Assembly (NCBI GenBank): GCA_016931895.1
Contig: JAFGDY010000043.1
Location: 1-52,240, forward strand
Origin: Anaerolineae bacterium
GTDB lineage: Bacteria; Chloroflexota; Anaerolineae; 4572-78; J111
Reading direction: 5' to 3'
DNA length: 52,240 nt
Shown: one piece after another, positions 25,201 through 34,235 of the stretch
Layout of the letters: the number at the start of each line of letters is the position of its first letter
Position numbering within the stretch: position 1 is the first letter of the stretch
Position numbers and translations under genes: made by a program
Notes under the pieces: model-generated
Databases searched by the model: none
Told to the model about the DNA's origin: nothing
Seen by the model: only the letters and a program-made list of their open reading frames with translations

Positions 25201-26979
25201 ATGATGAAAACAGTCACCAAATTAGTGGCTTTGGCGGCGGTATTGCTGCTGTCCACGGCCCTTCCGGCCTGGGCCAGCCAGGGCGTGGGCGGCAGTCCCT
25301 ATACCGCGGACCTGTTGATTAGCGGTTTGAATACCGGCCAACTCAATCCCGGCCAGGAGTATTGGTATGCCTACAGCCGGATAGACCTGGGCGATCCGGG
25401 CTACAACTCCGTTATTCTCAGTTTGAACTTTGAAGCCGAAGGCCGGTCCATCGCCAGCCGGGTTAATTTTCAGGTCTTCAACTTTTCGCAGGTGGAAGCC
25501 TGGCTCAAAGATAACAGCGGCCCGGTTGACAGCCTGGGACTGGGCATCCCGGCCAGCGCCGATTTTGACGTAACTACCGGCGAACGTTTCTGGGCCGGCT
25601 CGGTTGCGCCCAATGATATTTACTACGTGCGCGTATTTAACATCTCGCCCAGCCCGGTCCAATACCGGCTGACCGCCCTGGGCCAAAAAAGCGCCGGGCT
25701 TGAACCCCTGGCCGCCTCTGCCGCTGCTTTTGAGCCGCAAGTGATTCCGGCGGCCATCAGCGTGCATAATCCGGCCGCTCCCGGCAAAGCTGCCGCCCCG
25801 GTTTCGGTGGCCCCGCCTGTTTCCGCCCAACCTTCCGTTATTGATACGTTGCCTATTCAACCGGACGACAGTTCCCCGGTTTCCACGGGTTGGCTGCTGG
25901 CCGCCCAGGCCATCAACGGCTTGCCTCCGGCTGAAGCGGCGGCCTGGCTCATGTCGGCGGCCTCATTGGGTTGGCTGCCGGTCGGTTCACCGGCCCTGGC
26001 GCCCATTAATCCCGACGCCCAGGTAGCCGGGGTGACGACGCCCGGAGGTGACAGCGGCAATGCCTCAGGGGTTGTAGTCACTACCCCCCCTGACCCCAGC
26101 CAGGGTTATAGCATTTATCCCAACCAACCCATTAAACTTTTGCAAGGCCCTAACATCGGCCGGCTGGCCCCCAAAACGGAGCATTGGTATACCTTTACCG
26201 CGGGTAAAGTGGATGATATCCGTTTTGAAGATATGTCGCTAACCATCTTCTTCACCCCCGGCGAACCCAACCTTGCCAGTAATGTTATCTTTGAAATGTT
26301 TACTGCCGGGCAATATCACATCTGGGAACGCGGCACCCCAAACGATATGGAGCATTTTGGCGTTGGCTCGTGGGTTTCCCGGGACGGCGACTATAATACC
26401 GGGGAACGCCTCTGGCGGGGCATGGTCATTGACGGCGACCAATATTTTGTCAAGCTGACCAACGGCAGCAACGAGTGGATTGATTATTACCTGATTCCCG
26501 GCGACATCATCAACATTGAAATGGGGCCAAAAACCGAAACAAAACCCCAGCCCGTTGCATTGACGCCCACCGGCCACGACATCGGCTCGCCCTTGCCGTT
26601 GAGCCTGGGCCACACCCGGGCCACCCTGGCCGCCGGAGAAGACATCTGGTTTCAGTTTGAATATAACCTTGCCGACCCCGACGAATTTGAATTTCACCCC
26701 TATTTGATTGAGTTGAATCACACTCCCGGAGCCGGGCATATCACCAATCACGTTAATTTTGAAATTTATCCCTTCCAGGAACAACATCTCTGGCGGCGCG
26801 GCGATACCGACAAAATTACCCCTTTGGGCGTCGGCAGCGACCTGAAGTACGATAAAGCCAGCGACACGCATACCTGGGTTTGGGACGGCCACCTGGTTTC
26901 CAATACCATTTACTTCATCCGGCTCAGAAACGATTCGCCCCACCCCATAGATTATGATTTTTTCATCAAGCGAAAATAA
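25201..26979 (+). CDS. Secreted protein with three related beta-rich repeats
   Basis: ATG 25201 follows AGGAAGGA by 7 bases. The 592-residue product has a signal peptide (KLVALAAVLLLSTALPAWA, cut after AWA). Three copies of a domain of about 130 residues follow: about 22-170, 315-455 and 470-592. Each has a conserved opening (GQLNPGQEYWYAYS, GRLAPKTEHWYTFT, ATLAAGEDIWFQFE), then a region ending in NFEV/NFEI-like strands and a W near the end (FWAGSV, LWRGMV, WVWDGH). The pattern recalls bacterial pre-peptidase C-terminal (PPC-like) domains. A Pro/Ala-rich linker separates copies one and two. It lacks the LP-type C-terminus of other secreted proteins in this window. Likely an extracellular scaffold; no enzyme motif. 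Confidence 0.85.
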   Translation: MMKTVTKLVALAAVLLLSTALPAWASQGVGGSPYTADLLISGLNTGQLNPGQEYWYAYSRIDLGDPGYNSVILSLNFEAEGRSIASRVNFQVFNFSQVEAWLKDNSGPVDSLGLGIPASADFDVTTGERFWAGSVAPNDIYYVRVFNISPSPVQYRLTALGQKSAGLEPLAASAAAFEPQVIPAAISVHNPAAPGKAAAPVSVAPPVSAQPSVIDTLPIQPDDSSPVSTGWLLAAQAINGLPPAEAAAWLMSAASLGWLPVGSPALAPINPDAQVAGVTTPGGDSGNASGVVVTTPPDPSQGYSIYPNQPIKLLQGPNIGRLAPKTEHWYTFTAGKVDDIRFEDMSLTIFFTPGEPNLASNVIFEMFTAGQYHIWERGTPNDMEHFGVGSWVSRDGDYNTGERLWRGMVIDGDQYFVKLTNGSNEWIDYYLIPGDIINIEMGPKTETKPQPVALTPTGHDIGSPLPLSLGHTRATLAAGEDIWFQFEYNLADPDEFEFHPYLIELNHTPGAGHITNHVNFEIYPFQEQHLWRRGDTDKITPLGVGSDLKYDKASDTHTWVWDGHLVSNTIYFIRLRNDSPHPIDYDFFIKRK

Positions 26980-27006
26980 ATTCTGCTTCAAAAAAGATTG
27001 AACATT

Positions 27007-27044
27007 AACACGCGAAGTAGCTCTACTTCGCGTGTTTTGTTTTT
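27007..27044 (+). terminator. Strong rho-independent terminator
   Basis: A perfect 14-bp stem (AACACGCGAAGTAG with its complement), a 2-base loop and TTTTGTTTTT. Confidence 0.92.
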
Positions 27045-27075
27045 AGACCTTGCAATAAAATTGTAAGATTTCTGA

Positions 27076-27396
27076 CATAAGCTAAATTCACCGGTATGGA
27101 GGGAATGGCATAACCAGTACAAAAACGATGGCCTGGTCATCATCGGCGTGCATACTCCCGAATTCAGCCACGAAAAAGATATTGACAACATGAAAGAAGC
27201 CATCAACCGCCTGGAGGTGCCTTACCCCGTGGTCATTGACAACAATTGGCAAACCTGGCGAGCTTACAATAATCACTACTGGCCCGCCAAATACATCATT
27301 GACAAAACAGGCCATATCCGTTACATTCATATTGGCGAAGGCGGTTATGAAAAACAGGAGCAGATTGTTAAGGCGCTGTTGGTTGAAGAAACGTGA
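27076..27396 (+). pseudogene. C-terminal remnant of a redoxin/TlpA-like protein
   Basis: The frame 27076-27396 reads WREWHNQYKNDGLVIIGVHT and later YWPAKYIIDKTGHIRYIHIG, the C-terminal two-thirds of a thioredoxin-fold domain found in DipZ/TlpA-like proteins. The N-terminal part with the CxxC active site is missing, and the frame meets a stop at 27073. A GTG at 27148 could start an 82-residue protein but has no ribosome site. A terminator lies just upstream. Most likely a decaying gene fragment. Confidence 0.75.
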
Positions 27397-27442
27397 TAGG
27401 CCATACGTAGTGCCTAAATCTGGCAAATGAAACGAGGTCTGT

Positions 27443-28162
27443 ATGTCTGCCAAACAACGCATCCTGGTTGTTGACGACGAACCAAATATCCGTGAAGTTG
27501 TAGAACTATACCTGCGCCGGGAAGGGTTTGAGGTGGAAGTTACGGCCGATGGGCCAACGGCTTTGGCCGCCATTGAGCGCAAAATTCCGGATTTGATTGT
27601 GCTTGATTTAATGTTGCCGGTGGTGGATGGCCTGCAAATAACCCGCATTCTGCGCCAGGGCGACTACGATATTCCCATTATCATGCTCACCGCCAAAGGC
27701 GAGGAGTCGGACCGCATTGCCGGCCTGGAATTGGGCGCAGACGATTACGTGAGCAAACCCTTTAGCCCCAAAGAATTGGTGGCCCGCGTTAAAGCTGTGC
27801 TGCGCCGGGCCGGGGCTAAACCCCTGGTAGACCCTCACGCCCAACCCCTGAGCAGGGGCCAGATCACGCTTAATCCCGCCACGCGCCAGGTGTGGGCCAA
27901 AGACGGCCAGGAAGTAATGTTAACGGCCAAGGAGTTTGATTTGCTCTGGTTTTTGATGAATCATCCCAACCAGGTTTTTACCCGCGATCAGTTGCTTGAT
28001 AACGTGTGGGGTTATGACTTTTTTGGCGATGCCAGCACCGTGACCGTGCATGTGCGCCGGTTACGGGAAAAAGTTGAGCAAGACGCCACCAAACCGGAAC
28101 ACATTTCCACCGTGTGGGGCGTTGGCTATAAATTTAACGCCCAGGCGCAAGCAGACAGGTAA
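27443..28162 (+). CDS. OmpR/PhoB-family response regulator
   Basis: The 239-residue product has a receiver (acidic pair DDE near residues 11-13, phospho-acceptor Asp55 in IVLDLMLP, Lys in YVSKPFSP) and a winged-helix DNA-binding domain from about 135 ([40 protein letters not shown]). It binds DNA when phosphorylated. The cognate kinase starts 8 bases after its stop. Target genes are not evident. Confidence 0.96.
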   Translation: MSAKQRILVVDDEPNIREVVELYLRREGFEVEVTADGPTALAAIERKIPDLIVLDLMLPVVDGLQITRILRQGDYDIPIIMLTAKGEESDRIAGLELGADDYVSKPFSPKELVARVKAVLRRAGAKPLVDPHAQPLSRGQITLNPATRQVWAKDGQEVMLTAKEFDLLWFLMNHPNQVFTRDQLLDNVWGYDFFGDASTVTVHVRRLREKVEQDATKPEHISTVWGVGYKFNAQAQADR

Positions 28163-28170
28163 GAGAACCG

Positions 28171-29415
28171 ATGAACACCCAAATGAACTGGAAAAAAATC
28201 TGGTGGCTCTCGCTGTTGGGCTTGGCGGGGGCTTTTTTAACGGCGGTGGGCATTGCCATTTACATCATGCAGGCTCCCGCCGATGATTTAAGGGCCTTGC
28301 TTAGATTTTTGTTAACCTCCAGCGTGCCTTCGTTGTTGGCCGGTTACCTTATTTTTATGCTGGGGCGTAAGTGGCTGCACAGCATCCGTTATAAAATGCT
28401 GCTGGCTTACGGCCTGGGCATTGTCATTGCCCTTATCAACATTTATGTAACCTCCCAATTGATGTTTGTTTCTATGCACGACTTTCTGTTGCTGGGACTG
28501 CTATTGATTTTTGCCGGTATGCTCTCGGTGTCATTTGGCTATCTATTGGCGGCCAGTATGGCCCAATCCTTGGGCCAGCTCCAGGAGAGCGCCCACAAAA
28601 TTGCGGCCGGGGATTTTTCAACGCGGGTCAGCGTGAGCGAGGCCGACGAGTTGGCCGACATGGCCCAGGCTTTTAACAAAATGGCCGACGAGTTAGCCAG
28701 GTCGTTTGCCCGGCAAAAAATGCTGGAACAGGCTCGCCGGGATTTAATTGCCGCCGTCAGCCACGATTTACGCACGCCGCTCACCTCGATGCAAGCCATG
28801 ATCGAAGCCCTTGAAGACGGCGTGGTTTCCGACCCGCCCACTGTGCAGCGCTACTATGGCACCATCCGCTCGCAAATAGAAAACCTATCCCATCTCATTA
28901 ATGACCTGTTTGAATTATCCAAACTGGAAAGCGAACACGTTCAACTCCAACTGGAGCCGGTCAATCTGAACGATCTTCTTTCAGATGTGCTGGAGTCTAT
29001 GCAGGCCCAGGCCAGGGCCAGACAAATTTTGGTGCGGGGCGTTTTTGGCCGAGACTTGCCCATGGTCCAGGCCGAGTTAGCCAAAATCCAACGGGTGTTG
29101 GATAACCTGGTGCAAAATGCCCTGGCCCACACCCCGGCTGATGGCTCAATCACCCTGACCACCCACACAACGCCGGAGGGGGTGCAGGTAGATGTCGCCG
29201 ATACCGGCGAGGGCATTACCCCCGCGGATTTGCCCCACGTATTCGACCAGTTCTTCCGGGGCGAAAAAAGCCGCAGCCGTAAAACCGGCGGGGCTGGCCT
29301 GGGTCTGGCCATTGCCAGGCGCATTGTTGAAGCGCATGGCGGCCGGATTTGGGTGGAGAGCCAGGTGGGGCAAGGAGCGCGATTCAGTTTTGTATTGCCG
29401 GTTTTGTCACTATAA
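28171..29415 (+). CDS. Membrane sensor histidine kinase, partner of the OmpR-type regulator
   Basis: The 414-residue product has about four membrane helices in the first 125 residues with short loops, so it probably senses the membrane or a small ligand and not a large extracellular signal. A HAMP domain (about 125-180, [18 protein letters not shown]) is followed by HisKA (His about 198 in [13 protein letters not shown]) and a HATPase domain ([35 protein letters not shown]). Pair architecture is like PhoR/ResE-type kinases. Confidence 0.95.
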   Translation: MNTQMNWKKIWWLSLLGLAGAFLTAVGIAIYIMQAPADDLRALLRFLLTSSVPSLLAGYLIFMLGRKWLHSIRYKMLLAYGLGIVIALINIYVTSQLMFVSMHDFLLLGLLLIFAGMLSVSFGYLLAASMAQSLGQLQESAHKIAAGDFSTRVSVSEADELADMAQAFNKMADELARSFARQKMLEQARRDLIAAVSHDLRTPLTSMQAMIEALEDGVVSDPPTVQRYYGTIRSQIENLSHLINDLFELSKLESEHVQLQLEPVNLNDLLSDVLESMQAQARARQILVRGVFGRDLPMVQAELAKIQRVLDNLVQNALAHTPADGSITLTTHTTPEGVQVDVADTGEGITPADLPHVFDQFFRGEKSRSRKTGGAGLGLAIARRIVEAHGGRIWVESQVGQGARFSFVLPVLSL

Positions 29416-29474
29416 GGGATTGTCCCCAGGGAGACGCTTGGGAGAGACTCGCCCGGCCATTCTGGCGCTGCCTT

Positions 29475-30557
29475 TTAAGTTTCAGCGGCTAAATCATTTA
29501 ACAGCGCGGCCAGCGTGTCTGCATTGTTTTGAGGGGCGGCCCGGTAATTTTGACAGGCCAGTTCAAACAAGCCTTCAGCTATCTGCTCAAAGTTGTATTG
29601 GGGATTGGCCCGGCGCAATGTTTCAATATGTTCAAGGGGGATAACGTCAAACGTTTGCCAGGCCCCGGCCAGGGCGCAGGCAATGGCCCCCACCGTATCG
29701 GCTTTGCCCGACAGGGCAGCGGCAAACATGGCCGTTTCAACCGGGTCGCCGTTGGCCATGGCTAACACCCCAAAAGCACAAGGGACAGTATCGGCGGCGG
29801 AAAGGGTTGAGCCGATCAGGTCGTAGAGGTTGCGCAGGCGGTCGCGTTCGGACAGGCGGGCCTCAACGGCCCAATTGACCGCTACATCAATTTTCCGGGC
29901 CACCGAGGCTCCCAAACCGGGCCGACCGTTTTCGCGGCCTATCTGAGCGCCGTGGACGGCCACGTTAACAATCTCTTCCAGGGTGGTATCGGCCGACATG
30001 GCCTGGGCTACGGCCGCCGCTACGGCGCACGCCCCGGCAATAGCCACGTCTACAAAGTGGGTGGGGGTGCAAACGGTAATGGCGTCGGCAATGGCCGCAT
30101 CAGGGTTGCCGGAATGGATCAAACCAACCGGGCTAATGCCCATGGCCATGGTGTTGGTATTACAATCCAGGCCAGATAGGCTCACGTTTGCGCCAGATTT
30201 AAGGGCGGCTACAAGGCGGCGGGTGTTGGGGGCCACAAAGGGAGCGTTGTCGCCATTTACGTGATCGTACCAGTTTATAATGGCCCTGGTGGCGCCCTCA
30301 AGGGTCACCTGGCCATCCGCAATAATGGTTTGAGCCAGGGTCAGGGCCAGGTGGGTGTCGCCCGTAACCTGTCCGGCTTGCAGACCGGCATGCAGGGGAT
30401 GGTCGTCGGGAGCCGGCAGCAGGGTTTCCAGCCAGCCATCGAAATGTTCCCAGGTTTGTTCGGGCCGGAAATAGGCCGGCATGGCCCAAGCATCGCCCAG
30501 AGCCTGCCCGTACAACGCGCCCGCAATATGGCTATAAGCATAACTTTCGAATTCCAT
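29475..30557 (-). CDS. ADP-ribosylglycohydrolase family protein
   Basis: The 360-residue product matches the DraG/ARH family: opening GALYGQALGDAWAMP, metal-binding TGDTHLAL (usually TDDT), ISPVGL and C-terminal DTVGAIACALAGAW. These enzymes remove ADP-ribose from proteins, DNA or small molecules, or act on related N-glycosides, using a two-metal centre. Here the first metal motif has Gly-Asp-Thr where Asp-Asp-Thr is usual, so metal binding may differ. It lies 33 bases after the radical SAM gene on the same strand and is probably co-transcribed. Confidence 0.88.
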   Translation of the reverse strand: MEFESYAYSHIAGALYGQALGDAWAMPAYFRPEQTWEHFDGWLETLLPAPDDHPLHAGLQAGQVTGDTHLALTLAQTIIADGQVTLEGATRAIINWYDHVNGDNAPFVAPNTRRLVAALKSGANVSLSGLDCNTNTMAMGISPVGLIHSGNPDAAIADAITVCTPTHFVDVAIAGACAVAAAVAQAMSADTTLEEIVNVAVHGAQIGRENGRPGLGASVARKIDVAVNWAVEARLSERDRLRNLYDLIGSTLSAADTVPCAFGVLAMANGDPVETAMFAAALSGKADTVGAIACALAGAWQTFDVIPLEHIETLRRANPQYNFEQIAEGLFELACQNYRAAPQNNADTLAALLNDLAAET

Positions 30558-30590
30558 CTATCCTCTTTTGGAATTCCGGTTTCTAATCCG

Positions 30591-32039
30591 CTAAGCTTCC
30601 ATTTTTAAGAAGTGCGCGGCGTTATCCCAAATGATTTTGGGCGTAATTTTGATTGGATGCACGCGGCGCGTAATGGCCCATCCTTTCCACAATTTGTGAT
30701 TCCACCAGTAGAGGGTGTCTATAAATTTATGGCGAGGCGCTTTGATCAGCACCCGGATTACCGGTTCTAGCCAGGGATGTTCAACGCCCAGGGCAAACCA
30801 GCGTTGTAGATATTCCATCTGGTTTTTTTCTTTTTTATCGCGGATGAGAATGGACCTATCCCAGGCAATGGCCCCAATATCCTCAAAGCTGCCGGCCATG
30901 TGGCCATTTTGCAGGGTAAATTCACCCAACTCGGTGGCCGGATACGGCTGGAACAAAAAAGCGTGGGCATACTTTACTTTGGCGGCGGCATTAAGGCGCA
31001 TGGTTTCAAGGTCGTCTTCCAGGGTGGCGGTGGGTAGGGCCAGGATGTTGGTGGCGGTCAGGTTAATACCGGCCTTGTGCAACATCCGGCCCGATTCGAT
31101 GATGGTTTCGCGGGACATTTTGCGTTTGAGCAGTTCATTGCGCAGCCGATCGTTGCCGGCCTCAATGCCCATGCTCACGGTGTTGGCCCCTGCTTTTTTG
31201 AGCAGGGCCACTTTTTCGGGGGTTAGCAAATTGGAACGCACGTTGCAGAAGAAGGGCAGGCCCACCTCTTTGGGGAAACGCTCGGCAAATTCTTCCAGCC
31301 AATCCATGTAGATGATGAACAGGTCATCCAGAAAAACAACCTGTTCCAGCGGATAGCGTTCCCGCACCCAATTGACCTCTTCGATGACGGAATCAATGGT
31401 GCGCTGGTAGCCGCGCTTTTCGCGGGTGTAGATTTTGTACCAGGCGTGGTTGAAGCAGTAGGTGCAATGGTAGGGGCAACCCCGGCTGGCCATAAAGTGT
31501 TTGATGGGGCTGTTGCGGGTGGGGGCGTGTTTGCTGTAAATCAATTCGCGGTCGGGCATGGGCAAGTTGCCCAATTGGCGGATGAGCGGGCGCACCGGGT
31601 TTTTGATGATCTCGCCGTCAACGTCGAACCACCAGTTGAGGAGGTTCGGCCGGAAGCCGCCGTTGTCCAGGGCATTGGCCAGGTCCACTATTGGGCCTTC
31701 ACCTTCACCCACGCAAACGCCATCAACGCCCTCTTCGTGAATGATGTCGGGGAAGAAGGTGGGATGCGGGCCGCCAAAAACGCTCAACACTCGTTTGCCC
31801 CGGCCGTTCAAGGCTTCCTTGAGACGGCGGTTGAGTTTAAAATAATAATGCTGCGAGCCGGTCATGGTGCTAAACCCGAGAATGTCGGGCTGAAAATCTT
31901 TGGCAACCTGCACCGGGTCTTCCTGGGCGGCAATGGTGAGGGCCACGTGATGCCCGGCCTCTTTTAACACCGCAGACATAGACATGATGCCCTGCGGTTC
32001 GTAATCAATTTGTTTTTCTACCCATAGAACTCGGGCCAC
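30591..32039 (-). CDS. B12-binding radical SAM protein
   Basis: Start is GTG 32039, 6 bases after AGGAGG. The 482-residue product has an N-terminal cobalamin-binding-like domain (about 10-140; [26 protein letters not shown]) and a radical SAM core with the cluster motif CPYHCTYC (Cys188, 192, 195). The C-terminal part is helical. Such class B-like proteins methylate unactivated carbons or do ring chemistry (BchE-, hopanoid- or antibiotic-type). The base pattern DxHxxG of strict B12 binding is not clear, so cobalamin use is inferred. It has a perfect consensus promoter and probably heads a two-gene operon. Confidence 0.92.
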   Translation of the reverse strand: MARVLWVEKQIDYEPQGIMSMSAVLKEAGHHVALTIAAQEDPVQVAKDFQPDILGFSTMTGSQHYYFKLNRRLKEALNGRGKRVLSVFGGPHPTFFPDIIHEEGVDGVCVGEGEGPIVDLANALDNGGFRPNLLNWWFDVDGEIIKNPVRPLIRQLGNLPMPDRELIYSKHAPTRNSPIKHFMASRGCPYHCTYCFNHAWYKIYTREKRGYQRTIDSVIEEVNWVRERYPLEQVVFLDDLFIIYMDWLEEFAERFPKEVGLPFFCNVRSNLLTPEKVALLKKAGANTVSMGIEAGNDRLRNELLKRKMSRETIIESGRMLHKAGINLTATNILALPTATLEDDLETMRLNAAAKVKYAHAFLFQPYPATELGEFTLQNGHMAGSFEDIGAIAWDRSILIRDKKEKNQMEYLQRWFALGVEHPWLEPVIRVLIKAPRHKFIDTLYWWNHKLWKGWAITRRVHPIKITPKIIWDNAAHFLKMEA

Positions 32040-32081
32040 GGGGAACCTCCTGCAAAAGCAGTATTGGAAATGAACGGTTAG

Positions 32082-32110
32082 ATTATAGAGGAGGCTATTT
32101 GTTTTGTCAA
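32082..32110 (-). promoter_or_regulatory. Perfect consensus sigma70 promoter of the radical SAM operon
   Basis: On the minus strand TTGACA, 17 bases, TATAAT. The leader is about 36 bases. Confidence 0.85.
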
Positions 32111-32156
32111 CTTTGAGGTGATTTTATAAACTTTTAGATTACTAAAGTTTATTATT

Positions 32157-32861
32157 TTATTTGCGTTCGTATATCCCTACTAATTCTGTTTGGGCCAGGA
32201 TGTGGGCTGGCATGGCCTGCAACACTTCTTCTTTGGTGGCGCCGGCGGCCAGGTTGAGGCCGGTATCCAGAGCGTAAAGGCTAAAAACATAGTGGTGAGG
32301 GAAACCCGGCGGCGGGCAAGGGCCGCCATAACCCATCCGCTTAAAACTGGTGGTGCCGCTCAAACTGCCGTCAGAAAGTTGAGCGTCTGCCGGAACATTT
32401 TCGGGCAAGGAACGGGTAGAGGCGGGTACATTGTAGAGCACCCAATGCACCCAAACGATACCGGCCACCTGCACCGCGTCGGGGTCATCAACAATGAGGG
32501 CAAAACTTTGCGCGCCGGAAGGTGGTTCGTTCCAACTCAGCGGGGGGGAGATGTTTTCGCCATCACAGGTATATTGCTGAGGAACTGTGTCGCCTGATCC
32601 AAAGGCGCCGCTTTTCAGGGCAAACGGTACAGTTGTTGGCGTGGGGGGGGCAAGGGCAGCGGTGGGTGGAGGGGTGGCAGTAGGAGGGACAGGGGTAGCG
32701 GTGGGCGAAGGGATGGGCGTAGGAGGCACTGAGGTGGTGGCTGGCCGGAGTGTAGGGGTTGGGAGAAGGGCCGTTTCCGCCGGGGGAGACGTTGCGCCGC
32801 AGCCGTTTAACATCAAAGTAAGCGCAATTATCAAGCAAACCAATAAGCACTGCTTTTTCAT
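32157..32861 (-). CDS. YbhB/YbcL (PEBP)-type lipoprotein
   Basis: The 234-residue product has a signal peptide with lipobox LNGC, then a Pro/Thr/Ala-rich spacer of about 55 residues and a PEBP-like domain (about 78-232): QQYTCDGENISPPLSW, ALIVDDPDA, WVHWVLYNVPA and GYGGPCPPPGFPHHYVF. These are the conserved ligand-pocket segments of YbhB/Raf-kinase-inhibitor-like proteins. Most bacterial YbhB proteins are cytoplasmic or periplasmic; a lipid anchor plus spacer is less usual. It has GAGGAGG before ATG 32861. An AT-rich hairpin (32126-32152) follows the stop. Confidence 0.92.
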   Translation of the reverse strand: MKKQCLLVCLIIALTLMLNGCGATSPPAETALLPTPTLRPATTSVPPTPIPSPTATPVPPTATPPPTAALAPPTPTTVPFALKSGAFGSGDTVPQQYTCDGENISPPLSWNEPPSGAQSFALIVDDPDAVQVAGIVWVHWVLYNVPASTRSLPENVPADAQLSDGSLSGTTSFKRMGYGGPCPPPGFPHHYVFSLYALDTGLNLAAGATKEEVLQAMPAHILAQTELVGIYERK

Positions 32862-32930
32862 TGTTGCCTCCTCAGTAGCTATAGGACACTTGTAAGTTGC
32901 TGCTATTTAATAGGATTGGATTGGCAGGGT

Positions 32931-33299
32931 TTATTTTTTTAGTTGCGTCTGAATTGTTTCAAGCAAGTTGCTGGAACTAAAAGGTTTGGTCAGGTAAGCG
33001 TCGGCGCCCATTTCCGAGGCTTTGGCCACTTCTTCTTCCTGACCAATGGCGGTAATCACGATGATGGGGATGTGCCGGGTTTCGGGGGATTCTTTGGCGG
33101 CGGTCAAAAATTCGTAGCCGTCCATAAGCGGCATAGAAATATCACAGGTAACCACGTCCGGTTTTTGTTCTCTTAACAAAAGTAAACCCTCAAGCCCGTC
33201 GGCCGCTTGCAACGTGGAAAAACCGGCCTGTTCTAACATTCTGGCTACCAGGCGGCGGATATGTACGGCATCATCAATTATCAAAATGGTTGCGCTCAC
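32931..33299 (-). CDS. Single-domain response regulator (CheY-like)
   Basis: The 122-residue product starts at GTG 33299. It is a receiver alone: Asp9-Asp10, phospho-acceptor Asp53 (VVTCDISMP) and Lys about 104 (AYLTKPFSS). It follows two STAS genes with gaps of 13 and 19 bases, so it likely belongs to the partner-switching module. It may accept phosphate from an unlinked kinase and act by protein contact. Confidence 0.93.
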   Translation of the reverse strand: MSATILIIDDAVHIRRLVARMLEQAGFSTLQAADGLEGLLLLREQKPDVVTCDISMPLMDGYEFLTAAKESPETRHIPIIVITAIGQEEEVAKASEMGADAYLTKPFSSSNLLETIQTQLKK

Positions 33300-33318
33300 A
33301 GAAATTTACACGGTTCGC

Positions 33319-33657
33319 TTAAATCAGGCTTTGCCTGGCATCGTTATAGGTAGGATGAATGGGAAAAATCCGGTCGAGCATGGTTAAACGAAAAACGGTT
33401 TGGGCCTGGGGTTGGATGCCGCTCAAAGCAATAATTCCATTTTTTTCGCGCGCCAAACGCAAGCCCGACACCAACGACGCCAAGCCAGAACTGTCAATAA
33501 AAGGCACCTCTTGCAGGTCAATAATTATTTTTGGCTCATCTTTTTCCAATAATTTTTGCAGGGTGGCCCTGACTTCCGGGCTGGTGGTGGCGTCGAGCCG
33601 GCCATTGAGGCGAACCAGCATAACGTCCGTCTCGAGGTTTTGGGATATGATGTCCAT
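33319..33657 (-). CDS. STAS-domain anti-sigma-factor antagonist
   Basis: The 112-residue product is a STAS domain like RsbV/SpoIIAA: MLVRLNGRLDATTS near the start and the phospho-site VPFIDSSGLASLVSG (Ser within DSSG). Kinase-phosphatase pairs switch such proteins between free and bound states. The neighbouring STAS protein is similar in length and motif. Confidence 0.92.
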   Translation of the reverse strand: MDIISQNLETDVMLVRLNGRLDATTSPEVRATLQKLLEKDEPKIIIDLQEVPFIDSSGLASLVSGLRLAREKNGIIALSGIQPQAQTVFRLTMLDRIFPIHPTYNDARQSLI

Positions 33658-33670
33658 TGGCTTTTGCCTT

Positions 33671-34012
33671 TCACTCTTCCGGACTATTCAAGGCATCCTC
33701 AACACTATCATGAATTTCAAAAACGCGATCAAACATGGTCAGTTCAAACAACAAACGAGCCTGTGATTGGGGAGCGGCCAGTTTGAGATTGGCGGATTCG
33801 CCGCCCAATGTTTTTAAACCGGAAACCAGGGCGGCCAGGCCGGAACTGTCAATAAAGGGCACCTCTTTTAGATCAACAATTACCTGGGTGACACCCTGTT
33901 CAACCAAGTTTCTGAATGTCTGTTTGGCCTCTTCAGCCGAACGCGCATTCAAGGCGCCGTTGAATGAAACAATATTGACCGCCGAGGATACAGACTTTGT
34001 AGTGATCTCCAT
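33671..34012 (-). CDS. STAS-domain anti-sigma-factor antagonist
   Basis: The 113-residue product has the STAS pattern (VNIVSFNGALNARS, VPFIDSSGLAALVSG). GGAGG lies 6 bases before the ATG. The two STAS genes are adjacent and similar in their core, consistent with an old duplication. It is the first gene of a three-gene unit with its own promoter. Confidence 0.92.
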   Translation of the reverse strand: MEITTKSVSSAVNIVSFNGALNARSAEEAKQTFRNLVEQGVTQVIVDLKEVPFIDSSGLAALVSGLKTLGGESANLKLAAPQSQARLLFELTMFDRVFEIHDSVEDALNSPEE

Positions 34013-34170
34013 AGATTTCCTCCAAATGTGTTTGCAAGTTGATACAATTAGGGTCAGGGTAACTTTTTTGTTTGGCTGAACCCGGTCCGCCGGTGGCTCA
34101 AACCCAGGCCGAGGGGTTTCGACAAACGGTTAGAACATGTTACAGATTGTTGTTTACTCAGTCAGGCTCT

Positions 34171-34199
34171 ATTGTAATCATTAAAGAAACAAGATGCAA
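34171..34199 (-). promoter_or_regulatory. Promoter of the STAS-STAS-receiver unit
   Basis: On the minus strand TTGCAT, 17 bases, TACAAT. The leader is about 150 bases. Confidence 0.65.
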
Positions 34200-34235
34200 T
34201 TTAAGCGATACAGTATGATCACCAGGCCTTGCGGC

